NCBI GenBank assembly: GCA_029961685.1
Contig: JARWKL010000012.1
Coordinates: 18,151,227-18,215,226, forward strand
Origin: Aristolochia californica
Lineage: Eukaryota; Streptophyta; Magnoliopsida; Piperales; Aristolochiaceae
Length of the DNA: 64,000 nt
Direction: 5' to 3'
The position numbers and the translations under genes are program-made. Each line of letters begins with the position of its first letter. The stretch's first letter is position 1. The notes beneath the pieces are model-generated. The model was not told where the DNA came from and made no database searches. It worked only from the letters and a program-made list of their open reading frames with translations. Positions 10,871 to 21,100 of the stretch are shown piece by piece.

Positions 10871-10896
10871 GATATAGAATAACCAATTGTGTTCCC

Positions 10897-10908
10897 GCTC
10901 TGATACCA
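10897..10908 (-). other. tRNA-Met primer-binding site
   Basis: The reverse complement reads TGGTATCAGAGC, complementary to the 3' end of initiator tRNA-Met, two bases inside the 5' LTR. This fixes the minus orientation. Confidence 0.9.
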
Positions 10909-10910
10909 GT

Positions 10911-11338
10911 TGTTACGGTCCCGGATCTGACACGTGGATTCTTTGGGAGGATCTGGGGTCTGCCACGGGTTGCAGGTCTTCCAGGCATTACCGTAGGAAT
11001 AGTAGGAAGACATGGGGAAGACGAAAACGAAGATCAAACCTAAGGGAAGCTTGAAAACCCTAGAGCTCATTGAGGAGAACTCTAAGCCTCTTTACGCTAG
11101 ATTTAACCTAATTCTTAATACTTCAATGTTTTCCTTTTCTCATTACTCTTACCCCTTAAATAGGGTTCACCCTGTTAGGGTTTAATAAAATATTACAGAA
11201 ATATCCCTATGAATAAAATATTCCAAAAATATCCCTATTAATAAATAATTCCAAAAATACCCTTATGGCCTAAAACTGAAATAAAATAAAGTAAATTAAA
11301 TAAAAAACTAAAATAATAATGTTACTGTGTGCATAACA
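10911..11338 (-). repeat. 5' LTR of the gypsy-derived element
   Basis: 428 bp, upstream on the minus strand. It differs from the partner LTR (9161-9561) by a handful of substitutions and by about 28 bp of extra 'AATATCCCTATTAATAAATAATTCCAA' type sequence near 11226-11252, an internal duplication of the neighbouring repeat. The close similarity indicates a relatively young insertion. Confidence 0.9.
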
Positions 11339-11343
11339 CTGGA

Positions 11344-11870
11344 TTGGTCGATCCACCTTTGCCAATGATTGATCAACCAGAAGTGCACATGCTAAAAATA
11401 TAAAGCATGATCAATCAATCAGGGTAGATTAATCGATTATCAAGAACATGGTCAATCTGTGATATAAAGCATGAACGATCAACCCAGGTCGATTGATCAA
11501 TCAATACTATCTAGGCAGTGTAAAATCTTATTGATTTATTGATCAACCTCCAGAGACTAATCAATCATATAGAACTTTACCAACCAAAGACATAAAGCAT
11601 GATTGATCATTGCAAAACTATTGATCGATCACACTTGTTATGCACTACTAGTAGGAATTTTGACTGATCGATCATACCCTATACAATGATCGACCAACTT
11701 AAATTGTTATACCATCGATCAATGTCATTTTCTAAAAAAATTATAGTTGTTATACATGATCGATCGATCAATCAATTTACACTAATCGATCAATGTAAAG
11801 TCACATTTTTACAAACTGGCAAAAAAATGACTACTTTGGCTTGGGGTACTTATAAATACCCCATGAAACG
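11344..11870 (+). repeat. Degenerate GATCGATCAAT-rich tract with TATA-like end
   Basis: The words GATCGATC, TGATCGATCA, AATCGATCAA and 'ATAAAGCATGA(T/A)(C/T)' recur about every 60-110 bp from 11344 to 11800. A TATA-like CTTATAAATACCCC follows at about 11848. A related tract lies at 14847-15060. Such TCGATCA-rich tracts plus a TATA box resemble the U3 of plant LTR elements, but no LTR boundaries were found. It was split from its left flank by the gypsy-derived insertion. Confidence 0.5.
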
Positions 11871-12119
11871 TTCTTTTGGGAAGTTAATGAAGTTTTATTG
11901 GCATACATACTACAATTCATTATCGTTCTCTTGAAAATTCCTTCCTATGTCACTTTTGAGAAAGAAAGACCATATTTAGCAAATCTTTTCCCTTCCTTTA
12001 TCAAATTCCACTCCTTGCATACATTCTAGTTAAGCTCCTATCCATCTCATTGTGCATCAAAGGCTGGAAGCTTGGACCTTTCAAGGAGAAGGTGGTCTTT
12101 CCACAAATCAAAGGGTGTA
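11871..12119. other. No recognised feature
   Basis: Pyrimidine-rich AT-biased DNA downstream of the TATA-like box. No coding sequence, terminator or repeat terminus was recognised. Confidence 0.4.
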
Positions 12120-12500
12120 AGTTTTTTTTTTCTTGTGTAATTTTTCTTTTCTTGATTGTTGAATTTTTGGAAAAGAGAAATACTTTAGAACCTTGTTATA
12201 ATTTGAGTACAATGAGCCCCTATCTATAATAGAGGAAATAAGTAGAATTTAATTACAATTAAACTACCCTTATCTCAGTTACATCCAAAGTTAAACAATA
12301 AAAGATAAATCCTAGAACAATTGAACATAAATAAAAGACTAACATAAATAAAACACCTTTAATTGAGACTCTTCTACGAGATCTCCTCCTCTGAGACTCA
12401 TGTAAGACTCCACCATATTAATTCTTACTCTGTGAGACTCTTTAATGTGAGAGTCATCTAAGAATCTTCCATATCTACTATTTAATTCTCCCCCTCAAGC
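12120..12500 (-). repeat. Copia-4 3' LTR fragment and purine tract
   Basis: On the minus strand GCTTGAGGGGGAG (12488-12500) is a textbook copia polypurine tract, followed by LTR-like DNA containing repeated GAGACTC words and a short TATAATAG region. The LTR does not start with a clean TG and no partner is present, so extents are approximate. It is the 3' end of the same scrambled minus-strand element whose integrase lies at 14.15-14.85 kb. Confidence 0.55.
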
Positions 12501-12619
12501 TAGAGTTTATAACTTTAGCTTGCAATGAAAATGATTCTTGGTCTTTAATCTTCATTGGCTAAATTTTTTTCATAGATCTTAAATCTTCATCATTTGTTCT
12601 CCCCCTTTTTTGAATATTT

Positions 12620-13085
12620 TGGTCACTTAAAAATTGCCACAACATGTGGAACAAAATAACTATTTCTTTACTTCTTTTCCTACTTCTCACCCTGAAGTAG
12701 GGAATAAAAAGGACATAAAGACCTATCTTGGACAAAACACAATGTGGGAGAAGAAAATCATTCCTAGTAGTACGATAAAGCTCCATACACTAGTCAAAAC
12801 GGTCATAGTTTTAAACGCACTTGGCTCAATTTTAAGGATGAAAAAATGGCCCAACTTTAGGGCTTAACAGAGTGACTACTAACTTTTTAAGGGTAGCTCA
12901 AACACAAATAACCTCTTGGGTGAAGAATAAAAGACATGACTCAAGCTGGATATTGGGCACACTCCTATACTTTTTAGGTAGTGGGTCTAGGCATTGTTCT
13001 GAAGTGAAGAAATTAACTTTAACTGGAAGGAAGCGACTATGCAACACTCATACTAGGGGAGAATATAACAGTAGAACTTAATAAA
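12620..13085 (-). repeat. Copia-4 pre-LTR module shared with 34.56-34.86 kb
   Basis: The minus-strand sequence matches the plus strand at 34,560-34,860, for example GAGCTACC..., ACTATGAC..TTTTGACT, TATGGAGC and GGA.TGATTTT.. in the same order with similar spacing. In the 34-kb copy the module sits just before a purine tract and LTR, as here. It is non-coding and probably the 3' untranslated part of a retroelement family. Confidence 0.65.
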
Positions 13086-13234
13086 TTCAACCAAGTGTAA
13101 CTTTTTTGGGGTCACCAAAATTTTTGGAGTTGACGATGTTGTAAGATACACAACTAAGTAACAAAAAATCAAAACTTGAAAACAACATCGAATCAGGAAA
13201 TTTTAGCATACCTTGAACGAGCACATCATAGAGT

Positions 13235-14076
13235 TTAGAATCAACTTCAAACTATTGCCCACAACGAGCTCATCCAGTGGAAACAACTGGCTCATTTTTG
13301 GTGGCTTTTGGAGGGAGATGCCATGACAAAGTTTTTCCATGCCATGGCCTTTGCCAGGTGTCGGGCTAATCCAATTACCTCAATGTGTTATCGGCTAAGC
13401 AACCTCCGATCGGTCCTCCATTAAAAATTCTTTGGTGAGTTTCTTTGCAGATGTCACACTAAAACTTGCCACTATATCTAGAGCGTTCACCTCAGAGAAT
13501 TCTGGAAGCAGCTGCCAGTCTGACCGAGCTCCCTCTCTCTATGCATGAAATTGAAGAGGTTACCATTGGACTACCTTGCGATCGTGCACCCACTCCTGAT
13601 GGTTATAATGGCGAGTCTATTACCACTGCTGGCCTACCATTCAAGAAGATGTTGTTGCCATTGTTCATGACTTCAACCGCCGAGGGATTACATATTGTAG
13701 CATTGGGGCCTCATTCATTGCCCTTGTCCCCAAAAAATCTAATGTTGAGCAACCCTCAGACTTCCAGCCAATAAGTCTCACCACAAGTACTTACAAGATC
13801 CTCACAAGATTGCTTGCCAACCAATTTATAGCTATCCTGCCCTTGGACATTCACCATGGGAAAAACGATTTTATTAAGGGCTAAAACATCCTCAATTTTG
13901 CCATATCGAGCCCTGAGCTTTTGCACTATTTCAAGATGATGAAGCTTCCTTGGTTTGTTCTTAAATTAGATTATAAAAAGGCATTCAACAGGGTCAATTG
14001 GAGGCTTCTTGATCACCTCCTCACCAAAATGGGTTGGTGCTAATTGGAGGCTTCTTGCAACAAGTGCATATGTTAC
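13235..14076 (+). pseudogene. LINE-A: L1-type ORF2 fragment (pre-RT to RT)
   Basis: Decayed plus-strand frames give W-W-L-L-E-G-D-A-M-T-K-F-F-H-A-M-A (EN-RT linker, 'EGDxNTKFFH'), then T-I-G-L-P-C-D-R-A-P-T-P-D-G-Y-N-G-E (RT 'RAPGPDGFNGEF'), I-S-L-T-T-S-T-Y-K-I-L-T-R-L-L-A-N and F-V-L-K-L-D-Y-K-K-A-F-N-R-V-N-W (first RT Asp). The piece ends near 14076 before the FADD box. It lies between two parts of Copia-4, replacing that element's RT/RNase H. No poly(A) or TSD was found, so it may be a rearranged fragment rather than a clean insertion. Confidence 0.85.
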
Positions 14077-14149
14077 CTAAAAGTCTATTCCTTCTACTTG
14101 GTTAAATTTTTTGGCAACTAACCTAGCTTTTTTTTTTTTTTTATCACAA
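14077..14149. other. Junction of LINE-A and Copia-4
   Basis: Short T-rich junction (a run of T near 14131-14142) between the LINE fragment and the copia integrase tail. No diagnostic feature. Confidence 0.4.
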
Positions 14150-14850
14150 TCTTGTTTTCTTTATTTACTTTGTTCCTAAAAACTCATTTAGTTCCTATCA
14201 CTTGTTGATCTTGGGATCTAGATACTGGAGTCCAAACTTGGTTTCTTTCCAATTGATTCAGTTCCTCTTGCATTGTCGTTTATCCTGAAATCATCCTTTT
14301 CAGCTCCGACAATGCATTTGGGGCCTAATTGAGAAAAGAAGACACTATTTGACATATCTTCATGAGTTGTCATTCTAGTTGAAATTTTTTTTTGGTTCAC
14401 CAATTATTTTATCTAAAGGGTGATCAACCATGAACCTATAGTTCTTTGACTCAGTATGGTTTATACCTTGTTGAGTAGAAGAGTCTAATAAGTAAGAAAT
14501 CTCAAATTCTCCTCCACGGTGACTCATAATTTTAACGATGCCACAACCTTGTTCCTTTTGTATTTTTCACATAATTTCATAAAAGGCTGAAAATGCATCA
14601 TCATTGTTTGTTAGAAAATCTCTCCATGTGAACCTAGAATAGTCATCCACAACCACTAGGGTGAGACACTATCCGTTTAAGCTTAAGGTAAGGGTAGGTC
14701 CACGTAAATCCATGTGGATTAGTTGAAGACGTCGAATGGTAGAGACTAAGTTTTTCTTTGCCAATTTGTTCAGGGAGTGATTCCTATATGTCCTAACCTC
14801 TTATGCCATAACCAAGACTCGTCTATGTTTTCACCCAAACAAATTGCACT
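14150..14850 (-). pseudogene. Copia-4 GAG-pre-integrase and integrase remnant
   Basis: The minus strand gives S-W-L-W-H-K-R-L-G-H-I (14780-14815), M-D-L-R-G-P-T, V-V-V-D-D-Y-S-R-F-T-W, then H-R-G-G-E-F (second Asp degraded) and further C-terminal sequence. These are the ordered landmarks of a copia integrase. Several stops interrupt it. Together with the PPT/LTR at 12.1-12.5 kb it defines a minus-oriented copia whose middle is lost. Confidence 0.8.
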
Positions 14851-15060
14851 CGATCAATCTGGAGGGATGATCGACCATTTCATGTTAATTCAGCTTGCCT
14901 GGATAGCTATGATTGATAAATATTTGTAGGATGATCGATCATGCGTTATAACATTAAATGACCATATCCTGGATGATTGATTATACTTTATATTTTTGGC
15001 CTGCACAGTCTTGGATGATCGATTATAGTCAATGACTGATCGATCATTTCAATGCCATAT
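14851..15060 (+). repeat. Second GATCGATC-rich tract
   Basis: Recurrent TGATCGATCAT / GGATGATTGATTAT words with a following ATATAAAAGTATATATTTATAAAGCATG. It is similar in character to 11344-11870. It could be the far LTR region of Copia-4 or a local satellite-like tract; no boundaries were resolved. Confidence 0.45.
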
Positions 15061-15437
15061 ATAAAAGTATATATTTATAAAGCATGAGAATTTTTCTCTA
15101 AGTGCTTTAACTTATTTCTAATTGATATGTATGATGACTCTAAACATGTCTATATGAAATTTAATATCCTAAAGCTCCGATCTTCACAAGTACTTAAGGA
15201 CTAGGAGTTAAAATACTCTCTTACATAAATTGACTAAGTGTAAACTTATATCTTTGATGCTTGAACTCGAGTATTCAGGTTGATTTCTTCCTTGTGGGTG
15301 TTTCTTCAAGAGTTTTTTTTCATTTGCACTTGAGATCTTCATTTTGGCTTTAATGCTTTAGACCTTGAGATGCTCTTGAAGGTTAAGTATCTGAAATACT
15401 AGATTTGCAAGTTATTAGCTCAATTAAGTTTTGTTAT
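15061..15437. other. No recognised feature
   Basis: AT-rich DNA up to the Copia-2 insertion site. The last five bases, GTTAT (15433-15437), are the Copia-2 target duplication. Confidence 0.5.
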
Positions 15438-15867
15438 TGTTAGAAGAGTGGACTCAAGCCCACACGTCCAAGAAAAGTGTTAGAAGAGTGGGCTCAAGCC
15501 CACACGTCCAAGAAAATAAAGCCCACACATCTAAGAGGTGGCATATGGGTACATAAGTAGACTTCTCATAAAGATGGCATGAAGTTGTGAATACTTGTCT
15601 TTTTTATATCTCTTCTTTTATAATGTTGTAGCCCTAAAAGGGCATTGTAAAATTTATAAATAGTGGTCTTGGCTAAGAGGTAGAACATTCAAGCTCTCTC
15701 CTCCTTTTCCCTAAAATTCGTCCAAGCTCTCTGCCTTGGTAGGCTCACTCCCTCTTCTCCTCCATCCATGTTCTCTCCCTTGGTGATTGATCTCTTCTCT
15801 CTCTCTCTCTTCTCCTTCTCCTACTTAGCTTGGTTGAAGTTCTTATCATGTGATCCTAAATTCTATT
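15438..15867 (+). repeat. Copia-2 5' LTR with a 40-bp terminal tandem duplication
   Basis: TGTTAGAAGAGTG starts at 15438 and again at 15478, so the first 40 bp are duplicated; the 3' LTR has one copy. A TATA-like TTTATAAATAG lies at about 15652-15663. CT-rich downstream sequence (repeated CAAGCTCTCT) follows. The terminal CA has mutated to TT. Confidence 0.9.
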
Positions 15868-16877
15868 TGGTATCAAAGTATAGAGTTTAGGATCCCCTTT
15901 GATGAAGTATACGAAAAAATATTTATGAAGATCTGGCCATGAAATTACTCATGAAGGAAGGAGTCCAACCTTGAAGAGATAAGTCATTTCTGGTTATTAT
16001 TTACACTTTTTCCTTGCTATATGTTGAGGCTTTGATCTCTAGATTACATCTAGACAAGATGATCTTCATATGAGAAGTTTTGAAGATTAATCCCTTGTGA
16101 TTAAAAATATGTTATCATCTTGGTCTTCTTGCAGCTAAATTACAAGGTTGATCAAGATTGGTTGTTACAAGTTGTTTTATAAAGATTGATGATTTGAGAT
16201 TCAGTTACTTACATGTGACTTGGATCAATTTTCTATGAGTTGGAATTCCAGCACATGTTGCTGCAAGGCCTCTCACACTTGGTGTTGCTCATGTGGTCTA
16301 TTCATTTAGCTGGTGAATCAACATATGTTTAAATCCTAGCTTGATGAAATTTCATCTATGTGCCTCTACTATTCTGTTGCCCTCAGTACTCTCTGGAACT
16401 CCAACACTTGGTTATTTGAAGTTGGATTGTTCCTATGAGTTGATATTTATAAGAGACCTTATTTGCTACAAAGGATCTCAAAGAAATAAAATTGTGGTTC
16501 TTAATGTGTTGAGCCACGATTTTGGAATTTAGGTTAAGGCACAAGTTTTCACTCTATCCTCTTGAGATTTTTTAAGGATATAAGAGGATTTGATTCATTT
16601 CTAGATGGTGACTCCTCTTGACATTGGTACAAGTGTTTTTTATGATTTAGTGCATGATCTTGTGGATAAGATTCTATATCTCAATTTGCAAGTGACTGAT
16701 TTGGTACACGGATCCTTAAAGTTTGAATTAGTGGATTTTTTTTTAGAAGATCTTCTCTTATTTGATCTATTTGGGACATTCGGATGGAATTATTTGGCAG
16801 CCTATACATGATTTAAAGTGCCTTCCCACCTTGATTTTACTCACTCTTATACTCGGAGCTTTGATAATTGATCTTGA
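15868..16877 (+). other. Copia-2 PBS and ~1-kb leader
   Basis: TGGTATCAAAGT at 15868 matches the tRNA-Met primer site. The next kilobase up to gag has no homologous coding content. That is longer than a typical copia leader. A small ORF (16605-16811) is not recognised. Confidence 0.7.
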
Positions 16878-17760
16878 GTGTGGTTTAAACATTTGTTTTA
16901 CTTCAAGATGGATGCTGGAAATACAAGTAGTAAGAGCGGCATACTCAGAATTACTACTATTCCCTTAAGGGACCTCTCAAATTATCTTAGTTGGTCGCAA
17001 TCGGTACAAAGGGTTCTTATTACTCGTGACCTTCTCAGTCACTTAAACAAACCTTCTCCACCGATTGATGAAGAAGATCTATCCTACCTCAAGTGGGTTA
17101 AGAATAACAATTTGGTCATTAGTTGGCTTATTCCAGTATGGAAGAACATGTAGCCAACAATGTTGTCCACTTGGAAATAGCCAAAGACATTTGGGACACA
17201 TGTGCTAAGTTATATTCTAGCACGACCTCTTTGCAAAAATTATTTGATGTCTTGCAAAACAAGCAAAATACTAAGCAAGGGGATAATATTCATGAGTTTT
17301 TGGCTCGGTTTTAGGGTCTCCTTCAATTGTGGAAGATCGCTTAACCATACTCTACCAATATTTTGGTTCAAGAGAGGCAAAGGGAAGCTTTAGCGGCAAC
17401 AATTTGCTTCACAAATATCTAGTCATACCTTTAAGTTGCTAAAACTCAACTTCTTAGCTCCTCCACACTTCCATTCTTTGATGAAATCAGTGCCACATTG
17501 TTGCGAATCCCTGATCCATCTCTTACCTCACATAATGATGCTCCATCAGCTATATACTCCGGTAATAGAGGTACATCATCCTCCAACCGAGGATGCGGTA
17601 GAAATTTTAGAGGAGTCCAAACAAGAGGTGGTAGAACTGGTCCTACCCACTCACGCACAACGCCCCGTATATGCAGCTATTGTGGTGGTCAGAACCACCT
17701 TGTGGAAAGTTGTTGGAAGCTACATGGCAAACCAGATTGGGCCACGATTACCCTAGCCTC
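16878..17760 (+). pseudogene. Copia-2 gag
   Basis: From about 16908 the frame reads M-D-A-G-N-T-S-S-K-S-G-I-L-R-I-T with S-N-Y-L-S-W-S-Q-S-V and L-V-I-S-W-L, a copia capsid, then W-D-T-C-A-K-L-Y (UBN2). TAG at 17152 and 17313 and a degraded stretch to 17497 interrupt it. A perfect CCHC zinc knuckle C-S-Y-C-G-G-Q-N-H-L-V-E-S-C (CX2CX4HX4C) lies at 17672-17713. In an active element the product packages the RNA. Confidence 0.88.
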
Positions 17761-18511
17761 CGCTAAAATTGATAAATGGGAAGATAAGGCTGACTCACAA
17801 TCCGAGAAGATGACTCTCATTGCTGAAGACTATGACACATTTCAGAAAATGAAGTCAATTATGGAATCTTCCCTTCCACCTTTACCTACAATTGCTACCA
17901 CTATTGCTTTAGGTATGCTTTCTTCCTCTTCTTTCTCTTCATTTTCGATAATAGATTCCGAGGCTTTGGAATATCTCTCAGGTAACAAACACATGCTCAA
18001 TTCTTTATCTCCGTGTATTCCCAATAAATTTGTTACTATTGCTAATATTACCCAAACCAAATTACTTGGCAAGGGATCCTCTTCTATTACACCCTCTATC
18101 CCACTTCAAGATGTCCTATATGTTACTCGATTCCCTTTAAACTTACTCTCGGTAAGCCAACTCACAAAACATCTAAATTGGTCTGTAACTTTCTCACCCT
18201 CTTCTTGTGTATTTCAGGATTTAATTACGAAGAGGGTGATTGGTGGTAGCCATGAACAAGAGGGCTTGTATTACTTCGACCTGCCTCTGTTAGCTGCACT
18301 TTTATCCTCTACATTCGAGGTACAACTTTGGCACAACTGGCTTGGTCATCTGTCTACACCTTCCCTTCAACATTTACTTCCTTCGTTAAAGTCTTTATCT
18401 ACTTTCAATTGTGAGGTTTGTCAATTAAGAAAACACCAAAGGAGTACATATTCTCCTCGGCCTAACACTACTAGTGTTGCTCCTTTTTCTTTAGTATATT
18501 TTGATGTATAG
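17761..18511 (+). pseudogene. Copia-2 protease and GAG-pre-integrase
   Basis: Continues in frame from gag (ORF 17498-18511). The protease motif is I-I-D-S-E-A at 17948-17965, where the catalytic D-S-G triplet reads D-S-E, so activity would be lost. It is followed by L-Y-V-T-R-F-P-L-N-L-L-S-V, then L-W-H-N-W-L-G-H-L and C-E-V-C-Q-L-R-K-H-Q-R-S of the GAG-pre-integrase zinc site. TAG at 18509. Confidence 0.88.
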
Positions 18512-18914
18512 GGACCCTTATGTGTCTCTAATATTTCTCATGTTAAATACTTTTTTACTTTTGTTGATGATTTTACTTTACTTGGTTATATCTTTTTAAA
18601 GAAAGATCCGAAATAGTTACTATCTTTAAGGCCTTTCATGTTTTGGTGTTAACTCAGTTTGACAAGAAAATTCAAATACATAGGTCTGATAATGCTAAAG
18701 AATATTTGTCTAGTGAGTTCAAATCCTTCTGTGAAGGTCATGGCCTTATCCATCAAACATCTTGTGCTTACACTCTTCAACAGAATGGTGTTGTTGAAAA
18801 AAAGAATCGTCATCTCCTTGGTTGCTCAAGGCCTCTTCTCCTCCATAAAAGTACCTTACTTTTATTGGCCTCATGCTCTACTTACGACCTGTTTTCTTAT
18901 CAATAGGTTACCTT
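18512..18914 (+). pseudogene. Copia-2 integrase, N-terminal part
   Basis: Y-F-D-V (first Asp) is just upstream; F-V-D-D-F-T follows. After shifts come R-S-D-N-A-K-E-Y (second Asp) and Q-Q-N-G-V-V-E-K-K-N-R-H (Glu). The frame reaches T-C-F-L-I-N-R-L-P at the hAT-2 insertion point (TSD GTTACCTT, 18907-18914). The homologous protein resumes after 25364 with Y-K-T-P-Y-S-I-I-F-P-N. Confidence 0.85.
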
Positions 18915-19232
18915 TAGGCGTGGCATCGAATCGAGACGATCCCGAACCTGCCTAAGTTTGACCAGAGCTTGATTTAAATATTTCGAATCTAGTGTAATTG
19001 AGCTCGAGCCCAATAATTTTGATCGAGTTCGAGTTCGAGCTCGAACTCCAAACTACATTTAAAACTTTGCATTAAATATAAGTCAAATAAATTGTATATA
19101 AAAATATGCATACATTTTACATAAAATTGGGCATAACCTCTGTATATTAACCCTGCATAAAATTATCTATACACTATGCTTAAAAGTATTCATAAAAGAT
19201 GGATTAAATTTATTCAATAATCAAACACAAAA

Positions 19233-19674
19233 TATTGAATTTGGACTCCCTTTTCTAATATTTCGAGTTACAACACCTTTATTTATTGTAGAGGAAGTGA
19301 TAGAGTCCTTATACAATTAACCTTTAAATTTCCTAATTACATTCCAACTCTAACTCTCAAAGATAAATCTATCATGAAAGGATAACGCAATCTAATAGAG
19401 TTCTAATATAAGTTGAACTATAAATCTTCTTCAAGAACGTGGACATAAGGGAGGAGGCCAGCTCGTGGCCTTATCCTTGTGGGTCCCACGTGATCTTCTA
19501 GTTTGTGGTATCTTTGTGGGTCCCACTTGATCTTCAAGTCTTCTAACTCATTCCCGCTTGTGCATCTTATTGTGTTAACTCGTGCTAGCTTGGGTGAGGA
19601 CTCTTCTTGGCATCCCACGTCCTCATGGTGGGTCCCACCAGCTTGTGCACCATAGTGGGTCCCACATTGTTACA
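19233..19674 (-). repeat. Copia-3 3' LTR, internally deleted
   Basis: 442 bp against 606 bp for the 5' LTR. The main loss corresponds to about 23824-23965 of the partner (purine-rich part), and a ~20-bp segment is also missing. In plus reading it starts TATTGAATTT (TG mutated) and ends TTGTTACA. Confidence 0.88.
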
Positions 19675-19690
19675 CTCCCCCTCAAGCTGA
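19675..19690 (-). other. Copia-3 polypurine tract
   Basis: The minus strand reads CAGCTTGAGGGGGAG immediately before the 3' LTR; it overlaps the RNase H stop region at 19682. Confidence 0.85.
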
Positions 19691-20137
19691 GGTTGAGAAA
19701 ACATCGTAGATACCCAACTTGCTGCAAATGGTAGATATAATCTTGTTAGTGATCGACTTGGTGAGAATATATGCAACTTGACTTTGTGATGATATATGCT
19801 TTAGAGATAAAAGACCCGCTTGAAACTTTTCTCGTATAAAATGGCAGTCCACTTCAATATGCTTTGTTCTTTCATGGAAGATTAGATTCATTGTAATGTG
19901 TATTGCTGCTTGATTATCACGATATAGATCTATCAGAGCTTCTTTGTAGAATCCCAATTCAGTGAGAAGAGATCTTATCCATAGGAGTTCACTAACAGTG
20001 TGTGCCATGGCTCTGTATTCTGCTTCTGCAGTAGACCGTGCTACTACAGTTTGCTTCTTGATTCTCCATGTAACCAAATTCTCTCCAACCATCGTACAAA
20101 ATCTTGAAGTAGATTGCCTGTCATCCGGGGATCCGGC
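19682..20137 (-). pseudogene. Copia-3 RNase H
   Basis: The minus frame 20092-19682 reads T-W-R-I-K-K-Q-T-V-V-A-R-S-T-A-E-A-E-Y-R-A-M-A (catalytic Glu region), L-Y-R-D-N-Q-A-A-I-H-I (Asp), T-K-H-I-E-V-D-C-H-F-I-R-E and ends Y-D-V-F-S-T-S-A. The first Asp (F-S-D-A-D) lies at 20138-20150, just past a frame break. It is one of the better-preserved domains of the element. Confidence 0.9.
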
Positions 20138-21100
20138 TCAGTCTGCATCTGAGAATCCTTCGATGTTGAAGTGACCATGAATTTTATAGAGAAGCCCTCT
20201 TCCTGGATCTCCTTTCAAATATCGTAATATCCTTTCAAGTGCTTGCCAATGACTAAGTTGTGGTTTGTGCATGTATTGATTCACCACACTTACTGCATAT
20301 GATATATATAGTCTTGTTACACACAAGTAAATAAGTCTTCCCACTAGTCTATGATATTTTCCGATATCTACATCTTCTCCAATATCTGCACATAATTTTG
20401 TATTTGAGTCTATAGGAGTGTTTGCTGGTTTGCATCCCAGCATTCCTGTCTCCTCTAGTAGATCAAGGGCATACTTCCTTTGGGATAGCACAATCCCATG
20501 TCTGGACTGTAATACTTCAATACCCAAAAAATATTTGAGTAGTCCAAGATCCTGTCTTGAATTCAGCACATATTTTTTCTTTTGTAACCTGGATGCCCTC
20601 GCAATCATTACCAGTTAAAATGATATCATCAACATATATTGCCAGAATTACCTTGCCTCTAGGTGTGTTTTTAATAAAAACTGAGTGATCTCCAGAGCAT
20701 CTGTAATATCCTGCCCATATGAAGGCTTGACTAAATTTCTCAAACCATGCACGAGGAGACTGTTTTAGACCATACATAGATTTTTTTAGTCGACATACTA
20801 ACTCCCCCTCAACCACATACCTAGGTGGTTGTTGCATATAAATTTCTTCTTTGATGTCCCCATTCAGAAAGACATTTTTCACATCAAGTTGATATACCTG
20901 CCATGAAGAGTTAGCTTATAGAGATAATAACACACGTACCGAGTTCATTTTTGCCAATGGAGAGAAGGTTCCCTCATAATCAATTCCATATCATTGTGTA
21001 TAGCCCTTAGCTACAAGGCAAACCTTCAGCCAAGCCACGGACCCATCTGGATTGTGTTTCACAGTAAACACCCATTGTAACCGACGGGTTTCTTATCATA
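20138..21100 (-). pseudogene. Copia-3 reverse transcriptase
   Basis: Pieces 21100-20882 (degraded), 20882-20517 and 20608-20138. They contain V-F-L-N-G-D-I-K-E-E-I-Y-M, S-M-Y-G-L-K-Q-S-P-R-A-W-F, the catalytic box I-Y-V-D-D-I-I-L-T-G, L-L-K-Y-F-L-G-I-E-V and A-L-E-R-I-L-R-Y-L-K. A frameshift around 20530-20610 separates the box from the connection domain. The first Asp (normally D-V-K-N) lies at a frame break near 20882. Confidence 0.9.

Larger units (their letters stand above)
9161..11338 (-). mobile_element. Non-autonomous Ty3/gypsy-derived LTR element (LARD-like), TSD CTGGA
   Basis: Two near-identical LTRs (9161-9561 and 10911-11338) begin TGTTACGGTCC and end ATAACA. They are flanked by perfect 5-bp TSDs CTGGA (9156-9160 and 11339-11343). 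The primer-binding site at 10897-10908 reads TGGTATCAGAGC on the minus strand, so the element is minus-oriented. The 1.35-kb interior lacks protease, RT, RNase H and integrase. It keeps a gag-like start next to the PBS and the extreme C-terminus of a gypsy polyprotein (S-E-L-E-D-K-L-V-F-Q-G-G) next to the 3' LTR. Mobilisation would need a partner element. Confidence 0.9.
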
